In this document: positions 36,156 through 46,453 of the stretch, one piece after another
Layout: every line of letters begins with the position of its first letter
How positions within the stretch are numbered: position 1 is the stretch's first letter
Assembly: GCF_023147505.1 (NCBI RefSeq)
Contig: NZ_JAHXPB010000001.1
Span: forward strand, 62,001-126,000
Source: Brevundimonas sp. EYE_349
Lineage (GTDB): Bacteria > Pseudomonadota > Alphaproteobacteria > Caulobacterales > Caulobacteraceae
DNA length: 64,000 bases
Reading direction: 5' to 3'
Translations under genes and position numbers: made by a program
The notes under the pieces: model-generated
What the model saw: the letters and a program-made list of their open reading frames with translations, nothing else
What the model was told of the DNA's origin: nothing
The model's database searches: none

Positions 36156-37562
36156 ATGCGGACCTGTCCAGTGACCCCTGAAGCGCACCCTGTGGATCGC
36201 AGCCTCTGGTTCCAGGCCGCCCTGCTGCCGGACGGCTGGGCGAAAGCGGTGCGGATCGGGCTGGCGGGCGGGCGGATCGCCAGGGTCGAAACCGGCGTGG
36301 CGCGCCAGCCGGCGGACACGGGCGGCGGCGTCGCTCTGCCCGGCATGACCAATCTGCACAGCCACGCCTTCCAGCGGGCGATGGCGGGCCTGACCGAGGC
36401 GCGTGGGCCTTCTGACGACGATTTCTGGACCTGGCGCGCGCTGATGTATCGCTTTCTGGACCGCGGCGGGCCTGAGGAGATCGAGGCCATCACCGCCTTG
36501 GCCTTCTTGGAGATGCTGGAAGGCGGCTTCACCCGCGTGTGCGAGTTTCATTATCTGCACAACGATCCGTCGGGCGCGCCCTATGGCGATATCGCCGAGA
36601 TCGCCGGCCGGATCGTTGCGGCGGCCCGGACGACGGGGATCGGCCTGACCCTGCTGCCGGTCTTCTACGCCCACGCCGGGTTCGGCGGCCAACCGCCCGC
36701 GCACGGCCAGCGGCGGTTTCTCACCGATCTGGACGGGTTTTCCGATTTGGTTGGCCGTTGCCACGTTTTGACCGCCGACATGGAGGGCGCCGTGGTGGGT
36801 GTGGCGCCCCACAGTCTGCGTGCAGTCGCGCCGGACGAACTTACGGCGATGCCGGGCTTGGCGAGCGATGGGCCGATCCATATTCATGTGGCCGAACAGA
36901 CCAAGGAGGTTCAGGACTGCCTGGACTGGTCGGGCGCACGTCCGGTCGAATGGCTTCTGGCCAATGCGCCCGTGGATCCGCGCTGGTGCCTGATCCATTC
37001 GACCCATGTGACCCAGGTGGAATGGCGCGGGATCATGGATCGGCATGCCGTGGTCGGCCTGTGTCCCATCACAGAGGCCAATCTTGGCGACGGCGTCTTT
37101 CCCGCCGTCGATTTCACTCAAGGAGGCGGGCGGTTTGGTGTCGGCACGGATTCCAACGTCCAGATCGGCGTGTCCGACGAGCTGCGGATGCTCGAATACA
37201 GCCAGAGGCTGGCGCGACGGGGTCGCGGGGTCATGGCCGACCCGCGACGCTCGACGGGGCGCGCCCTCTATGACCGTGCTCTGGCGGGCGGGGCGCAGGC
37301 GGGGGGCGTCAAGTCCGGTCTGATCGCGGGCGCCTGGGCCGATATCGTGTCGTTGGATGTGGACGGGGTCGCCTTCGTCGGGCGCGACGGCGATGCGGTT
37401 CTGGACAGCTGGATTTTCGGCGCGCCGCGATCCGGCGCGATCCGCTCGGTCTGGCGGGCGGGACGCGAGGTGGTGAAGAACGGCCGCCATATCGCTCGCG
37501 ACGCGGTTCAGAGCCGGTACCGCCAGGCCCTGCTGCGGATCTTGGGCGAGGCGGCGGCATGA
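36156..37562 (+). CDS. hutF: Formimidoylglutamate deiminase
   Basis: HutF is a zinc amidohydrolase that converts N-formimino-L-glutamate to N-formylglutamate and ammonia, feeding HutG. The product (about 468 residues) shows GMTNLHSHAFQRAMAG (metal His pair), CEFHYLHNDPSG, VGVAPHSLRAV, HIHVAEQTKEVQDC, LIHSTHVTQVEW and FGVGTDSNVQI. Start is ambiguous between ATG 36156 and GTG 36171; neither has a strong Shine-Dalgarno, and I chose the ATG. It overlaps hutC by 4 nt. Confidence 0.94.
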   Translation: MRTCPVTPEAHPVDRSLWFQAALLPDGWAKAVRIGLAGGRIARVETGVARQPADTGGGVALPGMTNLHSHAFQRAMAGLTEARGPSDDDFWTWRALMYRFLDRGGPEEIEAITALAFLEMLEGGFTRVCEFHYLHNDPSGAPYGDIAEIAGRIVAAARTTGIGLTLLPVFYAHAGFGGQPPAHGQRRFLTDLDGFSDLVGRCHVLTADMEGAVVGVAPHSLRAVAPDELTAMPGLASDGPIHIHVAEQTKEVQDCLDWSGARPVEWLLANAPVDPRWCLIHSTHVTQVEWRGIMDRHAVVGLCPITEANLGDGVFPAVDFTQGGGRFGVGTDSNVQIGVSDELRMLEYSQRLARRGRGVMADPRRSTGRALYDRALAGGAQAGGVKSGLIAGAWADIVSLDVDGVAFVGRDGDAVLDSWIFGAPRSGAIRSVWRAGREVVKNGRHIARDAVQSRYRQALLRILGEAAA

Positions 37563-38272
37563 CGCTGCACCAACGCATCTATGCCGACCTGGAGCGCCGC
37601 ATCCTGTCCGGCGATCTGTCGCCCGGCGACCGGATTCCGTTCGAGCATGAGTTGACCGAAACCTACGACTGCTCGCGCATGACGGTCTCCAAGGCGATCT
37701 CCGAACTGGCGGGGCGCGGGCTGGTGACGCGCCGCCGCCGCGCTGGCACCTTCGTCGCCCAGCCCAAGGCCCATGCCGCCGTATTGGCCATTCCTGATCT
37801 GCAGGCCGAGGTCGCGGCGCGCGGTCAGGCCTATGGCTATGCGCTGCTGGATCGGGTGGAGCGGAACGCCCGGGACGACGACGAAGGGGAACTGGCCGCT
37901 GGCGGGCGTCTTCTGGACCTGACGTGCCTTCACAGCGCGGACGGGGCGCCTCTGGCGTTGGAGCATCGGCTGATCGCGCTCGCCGCTGCGCCACAGGCTG
38001 TCGACGTTGATTTTCAGACGCTTTCGCCCGGCAGTTGGCTGCTGAAGTCACAGCCCTGGACCGAGGCGGAGAACCGCATTTCCGCCATCGAGGCCGACGC
38101 CATGGCCGCGCGCCTGTTGGGCCTGAAGCCCGGCGCCGCCTGCCTGTGCGTCGAGCGACGGACATGGCGGGACGGGCAGGGGGTGACGCGCGTATGGCAG
38201 ACCTTTCCCGGCGACCGCTACGATCTGGTCGCCCGCTTTTCGCCTGCGCACATGAAGGACATCCGCCGATGA
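37559..38272 (+). CDS. hutC: Histidine utilisation repressor (GntR/HutC family)
   Basis: GntR-family repressor of 237 residues. The N-terminal winged helix ([40 protein letters not shown]) is followed by a UTRA effector domain, which in HutC binds urocanate. Overlaps of 4 nt with both hutF and hutI show tight coupling in the rightward operon. It is the obvious candidate to bind the palindrome at 36130. Confidence 0.96.
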   Translation: MTLHQRIYADLERRILSGDLSPGDRIPFEHELTETYDCSRMTVSKAISELAGRGLVTRRRRAGTFVAQPKAHAAVLAIPDLQAEVAARGQAYGYALLDRVERNARDDDEGELAAGGRLLDLTCLHSADGAPLALEHRLIALAAAPQAVDVDFQTLSPGSWLLKSQPWTEAENRISAIEADAMAARLLGLKPGAACLCVERRTWRDGQGVTRVWQTFPGDRYDLVARFSPAHMKDIRR

Positions 38273-39480
38273 AGGCCGACCGCCTGCTGATCGACTGTCA
38301 TGTCGCGACCATGGTCGAGGGCGGACCTCCCTATGGCGCGGTGACCGATGCGGCGGTTGCGATCGCGGATGGACGCATCGCCTGGGTCGGGCCGCGCGCC
38401 GACCTCCCGGCCATTGACGCCGCACAGACCGACCGCCTGGATGGACGCTGGGTCACGCCGGGACTGATCGACTGTCACACCCATCTGGTGTTCGGCGGGG
38501 ATCGTTCGGGCGAGTTCGAACAAAGGCTGGGGGGGGCCAGCTATGAGCAGATCGCCCGCGCAGGCGGGGGCATCGCCTCTTCGGTCAAGGCGACGCGGGT
38601 GGCGACGGAAGACGATCTGTTCGTCTCGGCCATGCGCCGCCTGGCGGGCCTGAAGGCGTCCGGCGTGACCACCGTCGAGATCAAGTCCGGCTATGGCCTG
38701 GATCGCGACACTGAGCTGAAGATGCTGCGCGTCGCCCGCCGGATCGGGCGCGAAGGCGGGGTGCGTGTTCGCACCACCTATCTGGGCCTGCACGCTGTGC
38801 CGCCCGAATATCGCGACGACCGCGCCGCCTATGTCGACCTGGCCATCGGCGACATCTTGCCGGCCGCCCATGCGCTGGGTCTGGTCGACGCGGTGGACGC
38901 CTATTGCGAGCCCATCGCCTTTTCCATCCAAGAGGTCTCGCGGCTGTTCGACAAGGCGTGCGACCTGGGCCTGCCGGTAAAGCTGCATGCCGACCAGTTG
39001 TCGGACGGCGGCGGGGCGGCTTTGGCCGCGCGTCATCGGGCGTTGTCGGCGGATCACATTGAACACGCGACGAAAGAGGGCGTCGCCGCCATGGCCGCCG
39101 CCGGCGTCGTCGCGGTCCTGCTGCCCGGCGCCTACCTGATGCTGCGCGAGACCCAGGCGCCGCCGGTCGATCTGCTGCGCCGCCATGGCGTGCGAATGGC
39201 CGTCGCCACGGATTGCAACCCTGGCACCTCGCCCGTCGCCTCCATGACCGCCGCCATGACCCTAGCCTGCGTCCAGTTCCGCCTGACCCCTGAGGAGTCT
39301 TTGGCCGGGGCGACGCGAGAGGCCGCCCGAGCGCTCGGGATGCTGCAAGAGGCGGGAACGGTGGAATCGGGCAAGGCGGCCGACTTGTCGGTTTGGGACG
39401 TCTCCGGCCCGGCCGAACTTTGCTACTGGCTTGGCAAGCCGTTGCTGAACCAGCGCTATCTCAAGGGAAATCGCGTTTAG
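38269..39480 (+). CDS. hutI: Imidazolonepropionase
   Basis: HutI hydrolyses 4-imidazolone-5-propionate to N-formimino-L-glutamate. The 403-residue amidohydrolase has [20 protein letters not shown] (metal ligands and substrate Arg), [35 protein letters not shown] and [11 protein letters not shown] use ATG 38269, which overlaps hutC by 4 nt; the longer frame from 38035 lies inside hutC. With hutH, U, F and G this gives a complete HutF-type pathway from histidine to glutamate. Confidence 0.97.
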   Translation: MKADRLLIDCHVATMVEGGPPYGAVTDAAVAIADGRIAWVGPRADLPAIDAAQTDRLDGRWVTPGLIDCHTHLVFGGDRSGEFEQRLGGASYEQIARAGGGIASSVKATRVATEDDLFVSAMRRLAGLKASGVTTVEIKSGYGLDRDTELKMLRVARRIGREGGVRVRTTYLGLHAVPPEYRDDRAAYVDLAIGDILPAAHALGLVDAVDAYCEPIAFSIQEVSRLFDKACDLGLPVKLHADQLSDGGGAALAARHRALSADHIEHATKEGVAAMAAAGVVAVLLPGAYLMLRETQAPPVDLLRRHGVRMAVATDCNPGTSPVASMTAAMTLACVQFRLTPEESLAGATREAARALGMLQEAGTVESGKAADLSVWDVSGPAELCYWLGKPLLNQRYLKGNRV

Positions 39481-39517
39481 GTTGCGCTGTGCGTGAGGAT
39501 AACCATAGATTGTCTGT

Positions 39518-42500
39518 ATGCTCGCAGAACAATCGAACGATGTGGACGCCTTCATCGCGCACTGGTCCGCCGCCCCCATCAGCGAGCGCGCGCACTATCA
39601 AACCTTCATCATCCAGCTTTGCCGCCTGATCGGCGCGCCAGCCCCGGACGATGAGCGCGCCGGCGATCTGGACTACTGTTTCGAGCGCCCGATCCAGTTC
39701 CTTCACGACAACGGACTGACCACGACGGGCTGGATCGATTGCGCCAAGCGTGGCTGCTTCGTTCTCGAGGCCAAGCAGTCGCGCAAACGCCGAGACGGGG
39801 GACCGCTGGATCCCGCCGCCCAACTGGCGCTCCTTTCGAAGCCGGCCGCCAGGTCTCGCGCGCCGTCGCAGGAGGCGCTGGACCGCGTCATGCGTATCGC
39901 CAAACGCCAGGCCGAAAACTACGCCAAGGCGCTGGACGAATGGCCGCCTTTCCTGATCACCGTCGACGTCGGGCGCTCGATCGAGCTGTGGTCCGATTTT
40001 GCGAGACAGGGCAAGATCTACGCGCCGTTTCCCGACCGGGCTGGCCACCGCATCACCTTGGAACACTTGCGCTCGCCTGACGTGCGCGAGCGGCTGCGTC
40101 GAGTCTGGACCGATCCTATGTCGCTGGACCCCGCCGCGCGATCCGCGGAGGTTACGACGGACATCGCGACCTCGCTCGCCTGGCTGGTCAAGTCGATCAA
40201 CAACCGCCGCCAGTTCGGGCTCGGGCGGGTGGAGCGCACGGCCCAGGCCGCCAAGACCGCCCGGTTCGTCATGCAGTGCATCTTCGCCATGTTCGCCGAC
40301 AGTGTGAAACTGATAACCCACCGCAGCTTCCTGGACCTGCTCCAAAGCCACAGGGGAACGGCCGACCGCTTTCATGAGGGCGCGCGCGACCTGTTCATCA
40401 CGATGGAAAAGGGCGGCTATTGTGTCGCCACGCGCCAGACTGTGCCGTGGTTCAACGGCGGGCTGTACAAGACGGTAGAAACGCTTCCGATCACAGAGGA
40501 TGAACTGGCGGCGCTGATCGCGGCGGCGAAATGCGACTGGACCGATGTGGAACCGGCCATATTCGGAACACTGCTGGAACAGGCGCTCGACCCGGCTGAA
40601 CGCGCGGAGCTTGGCGCCCACTACACGCCGCGCGCCTTTGTCGAGCGGCTGGTCGAGCCCACGATCATGGAGCCGTTACGGGCGGACTGGGAGGCCGTGG
40701 AGGCCGAGGCGGTCGCCGATTTCGTCCAGGGCGACACCATGAAGGCGCGCCGCCGGCTTCACGCTTTTCATGCGCAGCTTTGCAAGACGCGCGTTCTGGA
40801 TCCGGCCTGCGGCACCGGCAACTTCCTCTATGTCGCCATGCGGATGATGAAGGAGCTGGAAGAGGAGGTGTTCGGCACGCTCGGCGAAATGGGCGAACAC
40901 CAGGGCGTTCTGGCCTTCCAGGGCCAGGTCGTCAGCCCGGAGCAGTTCTATGGCATAGAGAAGAACGCCAACGCCGCCTGGATCGCGGAGATGGTGATGT
41001 GGATCGGCTATCTGCAATGGTATTTCAAGGCGACCGGCGGCTCCTCGCCGTCCGAGCCGATTTTGAAGAATTTTCGCACGATCCGGCATGCCGACGCCTT
41101 GCTGGACTATGCCCGCGTTGAGGCGGCGCCGGTCCAGGCAGCGGGCGTGCGAGAGGCCGAGACCTACGTCGATCCGCGCCCGACGCCCTGGCCGTCCGTG
41201 CATTTCATCGTCGGTAATCCGCCCTTCATCGGCGGCAAGGGTCTGAGACGCGAACTGGGCGACGGCTATGTGGACGCTTTGGCGACGATCAGAGGCGGGC
41301 GGTTCCTGTCGGCGGACTTCGTGACCGCCTGGTGGGATCGCGCGGCTGAAATCCTGACGCAGCCGGGGTCGATCCTGCGCCGGTTCGGGTTCATCACCAC
41401 CAACTCGATCACCCAGACCTTTTCGCGCCGCGTGCTGGAGCACCATCTGCGCGCTACGCCGCCCATCAGGCTGGTCTTCGCCATTCCAGATCATCCGTGG
41501 GTCAGGGGCGCAGGATGCGCCGACGTCAGGATCGCCATGTCCGTCGCCGAGCGGGGCGAGCCGGATGGCCACGGCCGGTGGCTGCGACCTGTCGATCCCG
41601 ACGCCGTGACGTTTGAGGAACGGCACGGCGACATCGGCGCCGACCTGATGCTGGACAGTCGTTTGGCGCAGGTCCGCCCGCTCAAGGCCAACGCCTGCCT
41701 GGCCTATCGCGGCGTTCAGCTGATGGGCGCGGGATTTCAGGTCACGCCTGAACGAGCAAAGGCGCTGCTGGCCGGTTCGGACGCGGATGCGCCGTCTCCG
41801 GTTCGGGATTATCGCAACGGTCGCGATCTGGCGGATCGGCCCAGGGGCGTGCAGGTCATCGACTTCTTCGGTTGGGACGAGGGCGAGGCCAGGCGTCGCC
41901 ACCCTTTGCTGTTCCAGCATCTGATTGAGGCGGTGAAGCCGGAACGGGATCGAAACAATCGCGCGTCATACCGCGAGAACTGGTGGATTTTCGGCGAACC
42001 CCGGCGCGACCTTCGCGCCGCGCTGCAGGGCTTGAGCCGCTACATCGTCACGGTCGAGACGGCCAAACATCGCTGGTTCCGGTTCCTGGACGCATCCGTC
42101 CTGCCGGACAACAAGCTGGTGGTGATCGCCAGCGATGATCCGGCGGTTCTGGGCGTGTTGTCGTCGCGTCACCACCGCGCCTGGTTCGCCGCCAACGCCG
42201 GGCGAATTGGCGAGTACGAGCGCGAGGCGGTCTATGTGAAGGGCGTCTGCTTCGACGCCTTTCCCTTGCCTGATTTGACCGGAGCGGCGGCCGCAGAGAT
42301 CGCCGTGCTGGCTGAAGAGTTGGATGCCCTGAGAGCATCCGTTCTTAGCGCCAGCCCGGTTCGTACCATGACCGGCCTCTACAACGACCGGGCGCGCATA
42401 GGGCAGGGCGACGCCCTGACCGAGGTCGAGCGGGAGGCTCAGGAGTCTGCGCGCATCGGTCTGATCGACCATCTGCACCAGCGTCTCGATCAGCAGGTGT

Positions 42501-42919
42501 CGCGCGCCTATGGCTGGCCGGACGATCTGACAGACGCTCAGATCGTGGATCGCCTGATCGGTTTGAACCACGCCCGCGCCGAACAGGAGGCGGCGGGCGA
42601 GGTCGCCTTTGTTCGGCCGGTCTATCAGGTGGACAAGGTCCGACAATCCAAAGCGACCAAGCCCGTACAACCGACGCTGCCGACCTCTCGCGAAAAGGTC
42701 TTGCTGCCCGAAGAACCCGGCGTCCTGGCGTCCAGCCTCTTGGCCATTCTGCGAAAGGAGGGGGCGCCCATGTCGCCGGGTGATCTGGTCGACGAGTTCG
42801 AAGGTAGTCGGCCGCGCGCCAGGCGGCTGATCAGCCATACGTTGAAGGTGCTGGCGGTCGCAGGCTCGGTTCAACTGACCGATGTCGGCTGGTTCGCGCC
42901 CCGGCGGATGCCGACCTAG
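39518..42919 (+). CDS. MmeI-like fused restriction endonuclease / DNA methyltransferase
   Basis: Single-chain type IIL-like restriction-modification protein of 1133 residues. The N-terminal part has a PD-(D/E)XK-like site (D74, then E84-A-K86 in FVLEAKQS). A helical linker leads to an amino-methyltransferase with SAM motif I at D428 (LDPACGTGN) and motif IV at N567 (NPPF), followed by a target-recognition region and a C-terminal helical end. It is about 200 residues longer than MmeI; residues about 1060-1130 look like an added winged-helix segment (LAILRKEGAPMSPGDLVDEF). No partner genes are adjacent. Specificity cannot be read. It starts 37 bp after hutI. Confidence 0.85.
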   Translation: MLAEQSNDVDAFIAHWSAAPISERAHYQTFIIQLCRLIGAPAPDDERAGDLDYCFERPIQFLHDNGLTTTGWIDCAKRGCFVLEAKQSRKRRDGGPLDPAAQLALLSKPAARSRAPSQEALDRVMRIAKRQAENYAKALDEWPPFLITVDVGRSIELWSDFARQGKIYAPFPDRAGHRITLEHLRSPDVRERLRRVWTDPMSLDPAARSAEVTTDIATSLAWLVKSINNRRQFGLGRVERTAQAAKTARFVMQCIFAMFADSVKLITHRSFLDLLQSHRGTADRFHEGARDLFITMEKGGYCVATRQTVPWFNGGLYKTVETLPITEDELAALIAAAKCDWTDVEPAIFGTLLEQALDPAERAELGAHYTPRAFVERLVEPTIMEPLRADWEAVEAEAVADFVQGDTMKARRRLHAFHAQLCKTRVLDPACGTGNFLYVAMRMMKELEEEVFGTLGEMGEHQGVLAFQGQVVSPEQFYGIEKNANAAWIAEMVMWIGYLQWYFKATGGSSPSEPILKNFRTIRHADALLDYARVEAAPVQAAGVREAETYVDPRPTPWPSVHFIVGNPPFIGGKGLRRELGDGYVDALATIRGGRFLSADFVTAWWDRAAEILTQPGSILRRFGFITTNSITQTFSRRVLEHHLRATPPIRLVFAIPDHPWVRGAGCADVRIAMSVAERGEPDGHGRWLRPVDPDAVTFEERHGDIGADLMLDSRLAQVRPLKANACLAYRGVQLMGAGFQVTPERAKALLAGSDADAPSPVRDYRNGRDLADRPRGVQVIDFFGWDEGEARRRHPLLFQHLIEAVKPERDRNNRASYRENWWIFGEPRRDLRAALQGLSRYIVTVETAKHRWFRFLDASVLPDNKLVVIASDDPAVLGVLSSRHHRAWFAANAGRIGEYEREAVYVKGVCFDAFPLPDLTGAAAAEIAVLAEELDALRASVLSASPVRTMTGLYNDRARIGQGDALTEVEREAQESARIGLIDHLHQRLDQQVSRAYGWPDDLTDAQIVDRLIGLNHARAEQEAAGEVAFVRPVYQVDKVRQSKATKPVQPTLPTSREKVLLPEEPGVLASSLLAILRKEGAPMSPGDLVDEFEGSRPRARRLISHTLKVLAVAGSVQLTDVGWFAPRRMPT

Positions 42920-43293
42920 ACCTCGGCGAGGCCGATGACCTTCATCAGGGCGTCGCGGATGGCGGCTTCGGTGAAGGGTTTCTGCACGGTGGGCTGGCCG
43001 CGCCATTCGTCGGGCAGGCCGCCCTCGCCATAGCCGGTTGAGAAGACGAACGGCACGCCGCGCGCCTTCAGCGCCTCGGCGACCGGGAAGATCTGCTGGC
43101 CGGCGACATTCACGTCCAGAAGCGCGGCGTCCAACCCTTCGGCGTCGCGCACCAGGGCAAGACCCTCGTCAATAGTGGAGGCGGGGCCGACCGGCACGCA
43201 TTCCATGTCTTCCAGAATGGTCTCGATCAGCATGGCGACAAGCGATTCGTCTTCCACGATCAGGACGCGGCGGCCGGTCAGGGGCTGGGTCAT
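42916..43293 (-). CDS. Single-domain response regulator
   Basis: Stand-alone receiver domain of 125 residues: acidic pocket in LIVEDES, phospho-acceptor D60 (AALLDVNV), switch Thr/Ser in FSTGYGEGG and conserved K105 (QKPF). There is no output domain, so it acts by protein contact. It overlaps the upstream HWE kinase gene by 4 nt and is surely its partner. Single-domain regulators of this FSTGYG type are common with HWE kinases in Alphaproteobacteria. Its 3' end overlaps the convergent MmeI-like gene by 4 bp. Confidence 0.93.
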   Translation of the reverse strand: MTQPLTGRRVLIVEDESLVAMLIETILEDMECVPVGPASTIDEGLALVRDAEGLDAALLDVNVAGQQIFPVAEALKARGVPFVFSTGYGEGGLPDEWRGQPTVQKPFTEAAIRDALMKVIGLAEV

Positions 43294-44810
43294 TTTGCGG
43301 CGGTCCTGTCGAGCGGAATCGTAAGCTCTGCAATCAATCCTTCAGGGGCGTAGACCAGATCGATCTCTCCCGCCAGATCATGGCGAATGTTTCGTTCAAT
43401 CAAGCGACTACCAAAGCCTCTTCTGTCCGGTACCGTAACTTTCGGCCCGCCCATTTCGCGCCAGGTCAGGCGTAGTTTGCGATCGCGTTGATCGGCCAGC
43501 GCCCAATCGATCAGCACCCGTCCCTCAGGTGTATGCAAGGCCCCGTATTTGGCGGCGTTGGTCGCCAACTCATGAAAGATCATGCCGAGCGACAGAACCA
43601 CCGACGGCTCCAGAGACACAGGCGGACCGATCAGACTGATCCGTGTCGGACCATAGGCTTCGGTTTCATGCTGCAGGATAGCGCGCAGGTCGGCGCCTTC
43701 CCAATGGCTTCGGGTCAGGAGATTGTGGGTGTGGGACAGGGACATGATCCGCGACTGGAAGGTCTCGGCGAACCCGGCTGGATCGGTATTTGACCGAGCG
43801 GTCTGGATGGCGATGGACTGGACCGTGGCCAGGGTGTTCTTCACCCGGTGGTTCAGTTCGTCGATCATCAGCTTCTGGCGCTGGGCGGCCAGGACATTGG
43901 CGGTGACGTCGTGGCCTTGCACGAAGATGCCGACGACCACCCCTGATCCGTCCCGGATCGGCTGATAGATGAAGTTCAGATAGACCGTCTCCAGCGGACC
44001 ATCGGGCGTGCGTTGCAGGCGAGCGGCGCTTTCGCGGCCCTCGTAGGGTTCGCCCGTGACGAAGACGCTGTCCAGCAGGTCGAAGAAGCCCTGACCGTCC
44101 AATTCGGGCAGGGCCTCGCGCACCGGCTTTCCAGCGATGTCGCGATGGCCGATCAATTGGCCATAGGCGTCGTTGTGCATCTGGAACCGATGATCCGGGC
44201 CGGACAGAATGACCACGAAACCCGGCGCCTGCATGAACATTTCGACCAGGCGATTGCGTTCGCCTTCAAGGCGGCGATTGTCCTCCTGCACCGACTGGGC
44301 GCGGCGAAGGACCGAGCCGCCTACGATGGCGTCCAGAGCCGTGGTTGGTTCTTCCGGCCTGATCTCAGGCGACAGGTCGGTGACGTCGCTGGTGTGCTGC
44401 AGGAGCAGCTCGACCTCTCCGGCCGCATTCAGCACAGGCGTGTGCGTCGCGCTCCACACCCGTTCGACGAAGCCAACACTCCCATCGGCCAGCGTCTTTT
44501 CGACCGAGAAGCGGACGACCGCCAGATGGTCGCGCTGACGTGTATCGCGCGCCTTTTCCAGCGAATCGCGCACCTGGCGCACGTTTTCCGGTGCGTCAGA
44601 CCCTGGCCCGGAATCGAAGGCGGCGAACAGCGGCTGGCCCACGATGTCCTGTCGCCGCCCCCCTGTCACATCCTCGTAGGCGCGATTGACGGCGACGATC
44701 CGCAAATCCGGCGTCAACAGCACATAGGGATTGGGCGAGCTTTCGAACGCCGCGCCCAGGGCCGCAGTCTGGGCGGCCGTCAGGCTGTCTGATGTCTTCG
44801 GATCGTTCAA
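43290..44810 (-). CDS. HWE-family sensor histidine kinase with two PAS domains
   Basis: Soluble kinase of 506 residues. PAS 1 spans about 20-145 and PAS 2 about 185-305. The dimerisation domain carries H321 in DELNHRVKNTLATVQSIA, followed by an HWE-type ATPase: HELATNAAKYGAL and the diagnostic W-x-E in LTWREMGG. No membrane helix, so it senses a cytoplasmic cue. No LOV cysteine motif (NCRFLQ) is present. HWE kinases often serve general stress signalling through PhyR, but no phyR, nepR or ecfG gene is in this window. Confidence 0.93.
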   Translation of the reverse strand: MNDPKTSDSLTAAQTAALGAAFESSPNPYVLLTPDLRIVAVNRAYEDVTGGRRQDIVGQPLFAAFDSGPGSDAPENVRQVRDSLEKARDTRQRDHLAVVRFSVEKTLADGSVGFVERVWSATHTPVLNAAGEVELLLQHTSDVTDLSPEIRPEEPTTALDAIVGGSVLRRAQSVQEDNRRLEGERNRLVEMFMQAPGFVVILSGPDHRFQMHNDAYGQLIGHRDIAGKPVREALPELDGQGFFDLLDSVFVTGEPYEGRESAARLQRTPDGPLETVYLNFIYQPIRDGSGVVVGIFVQGHDVTANVLAAQRQKLMIDELNHRVKNTLATVQSIAIQTARSNTDPAGFAETFQSRIMSLSHTHNLLTRSHWEGADLRAILQHETEAYGPTRISLIGPPVSLEPSVVLSLGMIFHELATNAAKYGALHTPEGRVLIDWALADQRDRKLRLTWREMGGPKVTVPDRRGFGSRLIERNIRHDLAGEIDLVYAPEGLIAELTIPLDRTAAK

Positions 44811-44928
44811 CGCCTACCCCGCTAGCTTGGCGATAACGCACGATGCGTGAAACGGTTCGATAGAGAGATTTCAGGGATTGTGACCGCAAGATCATTGGCC
44901 CGTCGCCAGGATTTGCTAATCAGCGAGG

Positions 44929-46449
44929 ATGACAATCGCCGGCGTCTTCGCCACCCTCTCGCTCATGATCGCGCCCGCAGCCGACCAGCCCACCGTCCGC
45001 ATCTCGCAGGGCGTCCTGACCGGACGCGCCGACGGCGACGTGGTTTCCTTCAAGAACATTCCCTATGCGGCGCCGCCGACGGCCGCGCGCCGGTGGCGGC
45101 CGCCCGGTCCCGCGCCGACCTGGCAGGGTCAGCGCGACGCCGGCGCCTATGGGCCGATCTGCATCCAGGCGCCGCCCAGCGGGGATCCTGGCGTCGGCCC
45201 CTTGCCGATGAGCGAGGATTGTCTGAACCTGAACGTCTGGCGGCCAGCCGGCTCCAGTCCGCCGGCGCCGGTGATGGTCTGGATCCATGGCGGCGGGATG
45301 GTGAACGGTTCGGGCACCGCGCCGCTGTATGATGGGGCCGCCCTGTCCCGGCGCGGCATGGTGGTCGTCACACTGAACTATCGGCTGGGACGTCTGGGCT
45401 TCTTCGATCATCCGGCCCTGGCGGCCGAGCGGCCGGCGGGCGAGGCGGCCGCGAACTATGGCCTGATGGACGTGACCGCGGCGCTGAAATGGGTGCGCGC
45501 CAATATCGCGGCCTTCGGCGGCGACCCCAAGAACGTCACCATCTTCGGCGAATCGGCGGGCGGGGCCATCGTGACCCGGCTGATGATCTCGCCGCCCGCG
45601 CGGGGCCTGTTCGACCGGGCCGTGGTCCAGTCGGGACTGGGGCGCGAGTTGCAGACTCCGCTGGACCGCAAAGGGCCGCATGGCGCTCCGTCCGCGCGCG
45701 AGAGGGGCGAGGTCTGGGCCTATGGCGCGGGTCTTCGCACGGCGGCGGATCTGCGCGCGGCGCCGGCGGACCTGTTCCTGACGCCGCCGCCGGTGTTCGC
45801 CAATGGCGACCTGACCTTGATCGACGGTCGCGTCGTGCCGTCCACGGTCGAGGCCGCCTTCAAGGCCGGGCGTCAGGCGGCCGTGCCGCTGATCATCGGC
45901 ACGAACAGCGCCGAATTCTGGTGGATGCGCCCGACCGACCGCAACGGCTATGGCCAGGTCGACGACGACATGACCTGGCTGGAGCGGGCCGACGCGGTCC
46001 AAGCCTATGGCGGTCTGGAGGCGTTCGACAAGCTGGTCGTCACCGACCTGGTCTTTTCCGAACCGGCGCGGATGCTGGCGCGGCTGCACAACAAGGCCGG
46101 GCATCCGGCCTGGCTCTATCGGTTCGACGTCTCGTCGCCGCAGAATCCAGAGCCGCACGGCGGTGCGACGCACGCGATTGAACGGCCCTATGTGTTCGGC
46201 ACGCTGAACACCCTGCCGTATCCAGTCGAGGATCGGGATCGCAAGGCGTCTGACGCCATGATGGGCTATTGGACCGCCTTCGCGCGCTCGGGCGATCCGA
46301 ACGGCGTGGGTCGCCCGGAATGGCCGAAGGCCAGGGCAGGGGACACCCGCCTGATGAACTTCGGCAACGCCGGACCGACCGTGACGCCCGTGCCGTTCAG
46401 CGCGCGCCTTGATCTGTTGGAGCGGTTCCGCGAGCGGCCTCGCCCGTAA
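44929..46449 (+). CDS. Type B carboxylesterase
   Basis: Alpha/beta-hydrolase of the carboxylesterase B family, 506 residues. An N-terminal hydrophobic stretch ([16 protein letters not shown]) looks like a signal peptide. Signatures are [25 protein letters not shown], the oxyanion hole [12 protein letters not shown], and the nucleophile S209 in [11 protein letters not shown]; the late [12 protein letters not shown] segment probably precedes the acid. The substrate ester is unknown. It ends 4 bp before the convergent gor gene. Confidence 0.93.
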   Translation: MTIAGVFATLSLMIAPAADQPTVRISQGVLTGRADGDVVSFKNIPYAAPPTAARRWRPPGPAPTWQGQRDAGAYGPICIQAPPSGDPGVGPLPMSEDCLNLNVWRPAGSSPPAPVMVWIHGGGMVNGSGTAPLYDGAALSRRGMVVVTLNYRLGRLGFFDHPALAAERPAGEAAANYGLMDVTAALKWVRANIAAFGGDPKNVTIFGESAGGAIVTRLMISPPARGLFDRAVVQSGLGRELQTPLDRKGPHGAPSARERGEVWAYGAGLRTAADLRAAPADLFLTPPPVFANGDLTLIDGRVVPSTVEAAFKAGRQAAVPLIIGTNSAEFWWMRPTDRNGYGQVDDDMTWLERADAVQAYGGLEAFDKLVVTDLVFSEPARMLARLHNKAGHPAWLYRFDVSSPQNPEPHGGATHAIERPYVFGTLNTLPYPVEDRDRKASDAMMGYWTAFARSGDPNGVGRPEWPKARAGDTRLMNFGNAGPTVTPVPFSARLDLLERFRERPRP

Positions 46450-46453
46450 AGGT

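Noticed and set aside
36135..38165. Minus-strand open frame of 676 codons opposite hutF and hutC
   Set aside because: Shadow of two clear hut genes; proline/arginine-rich composition and no domain.
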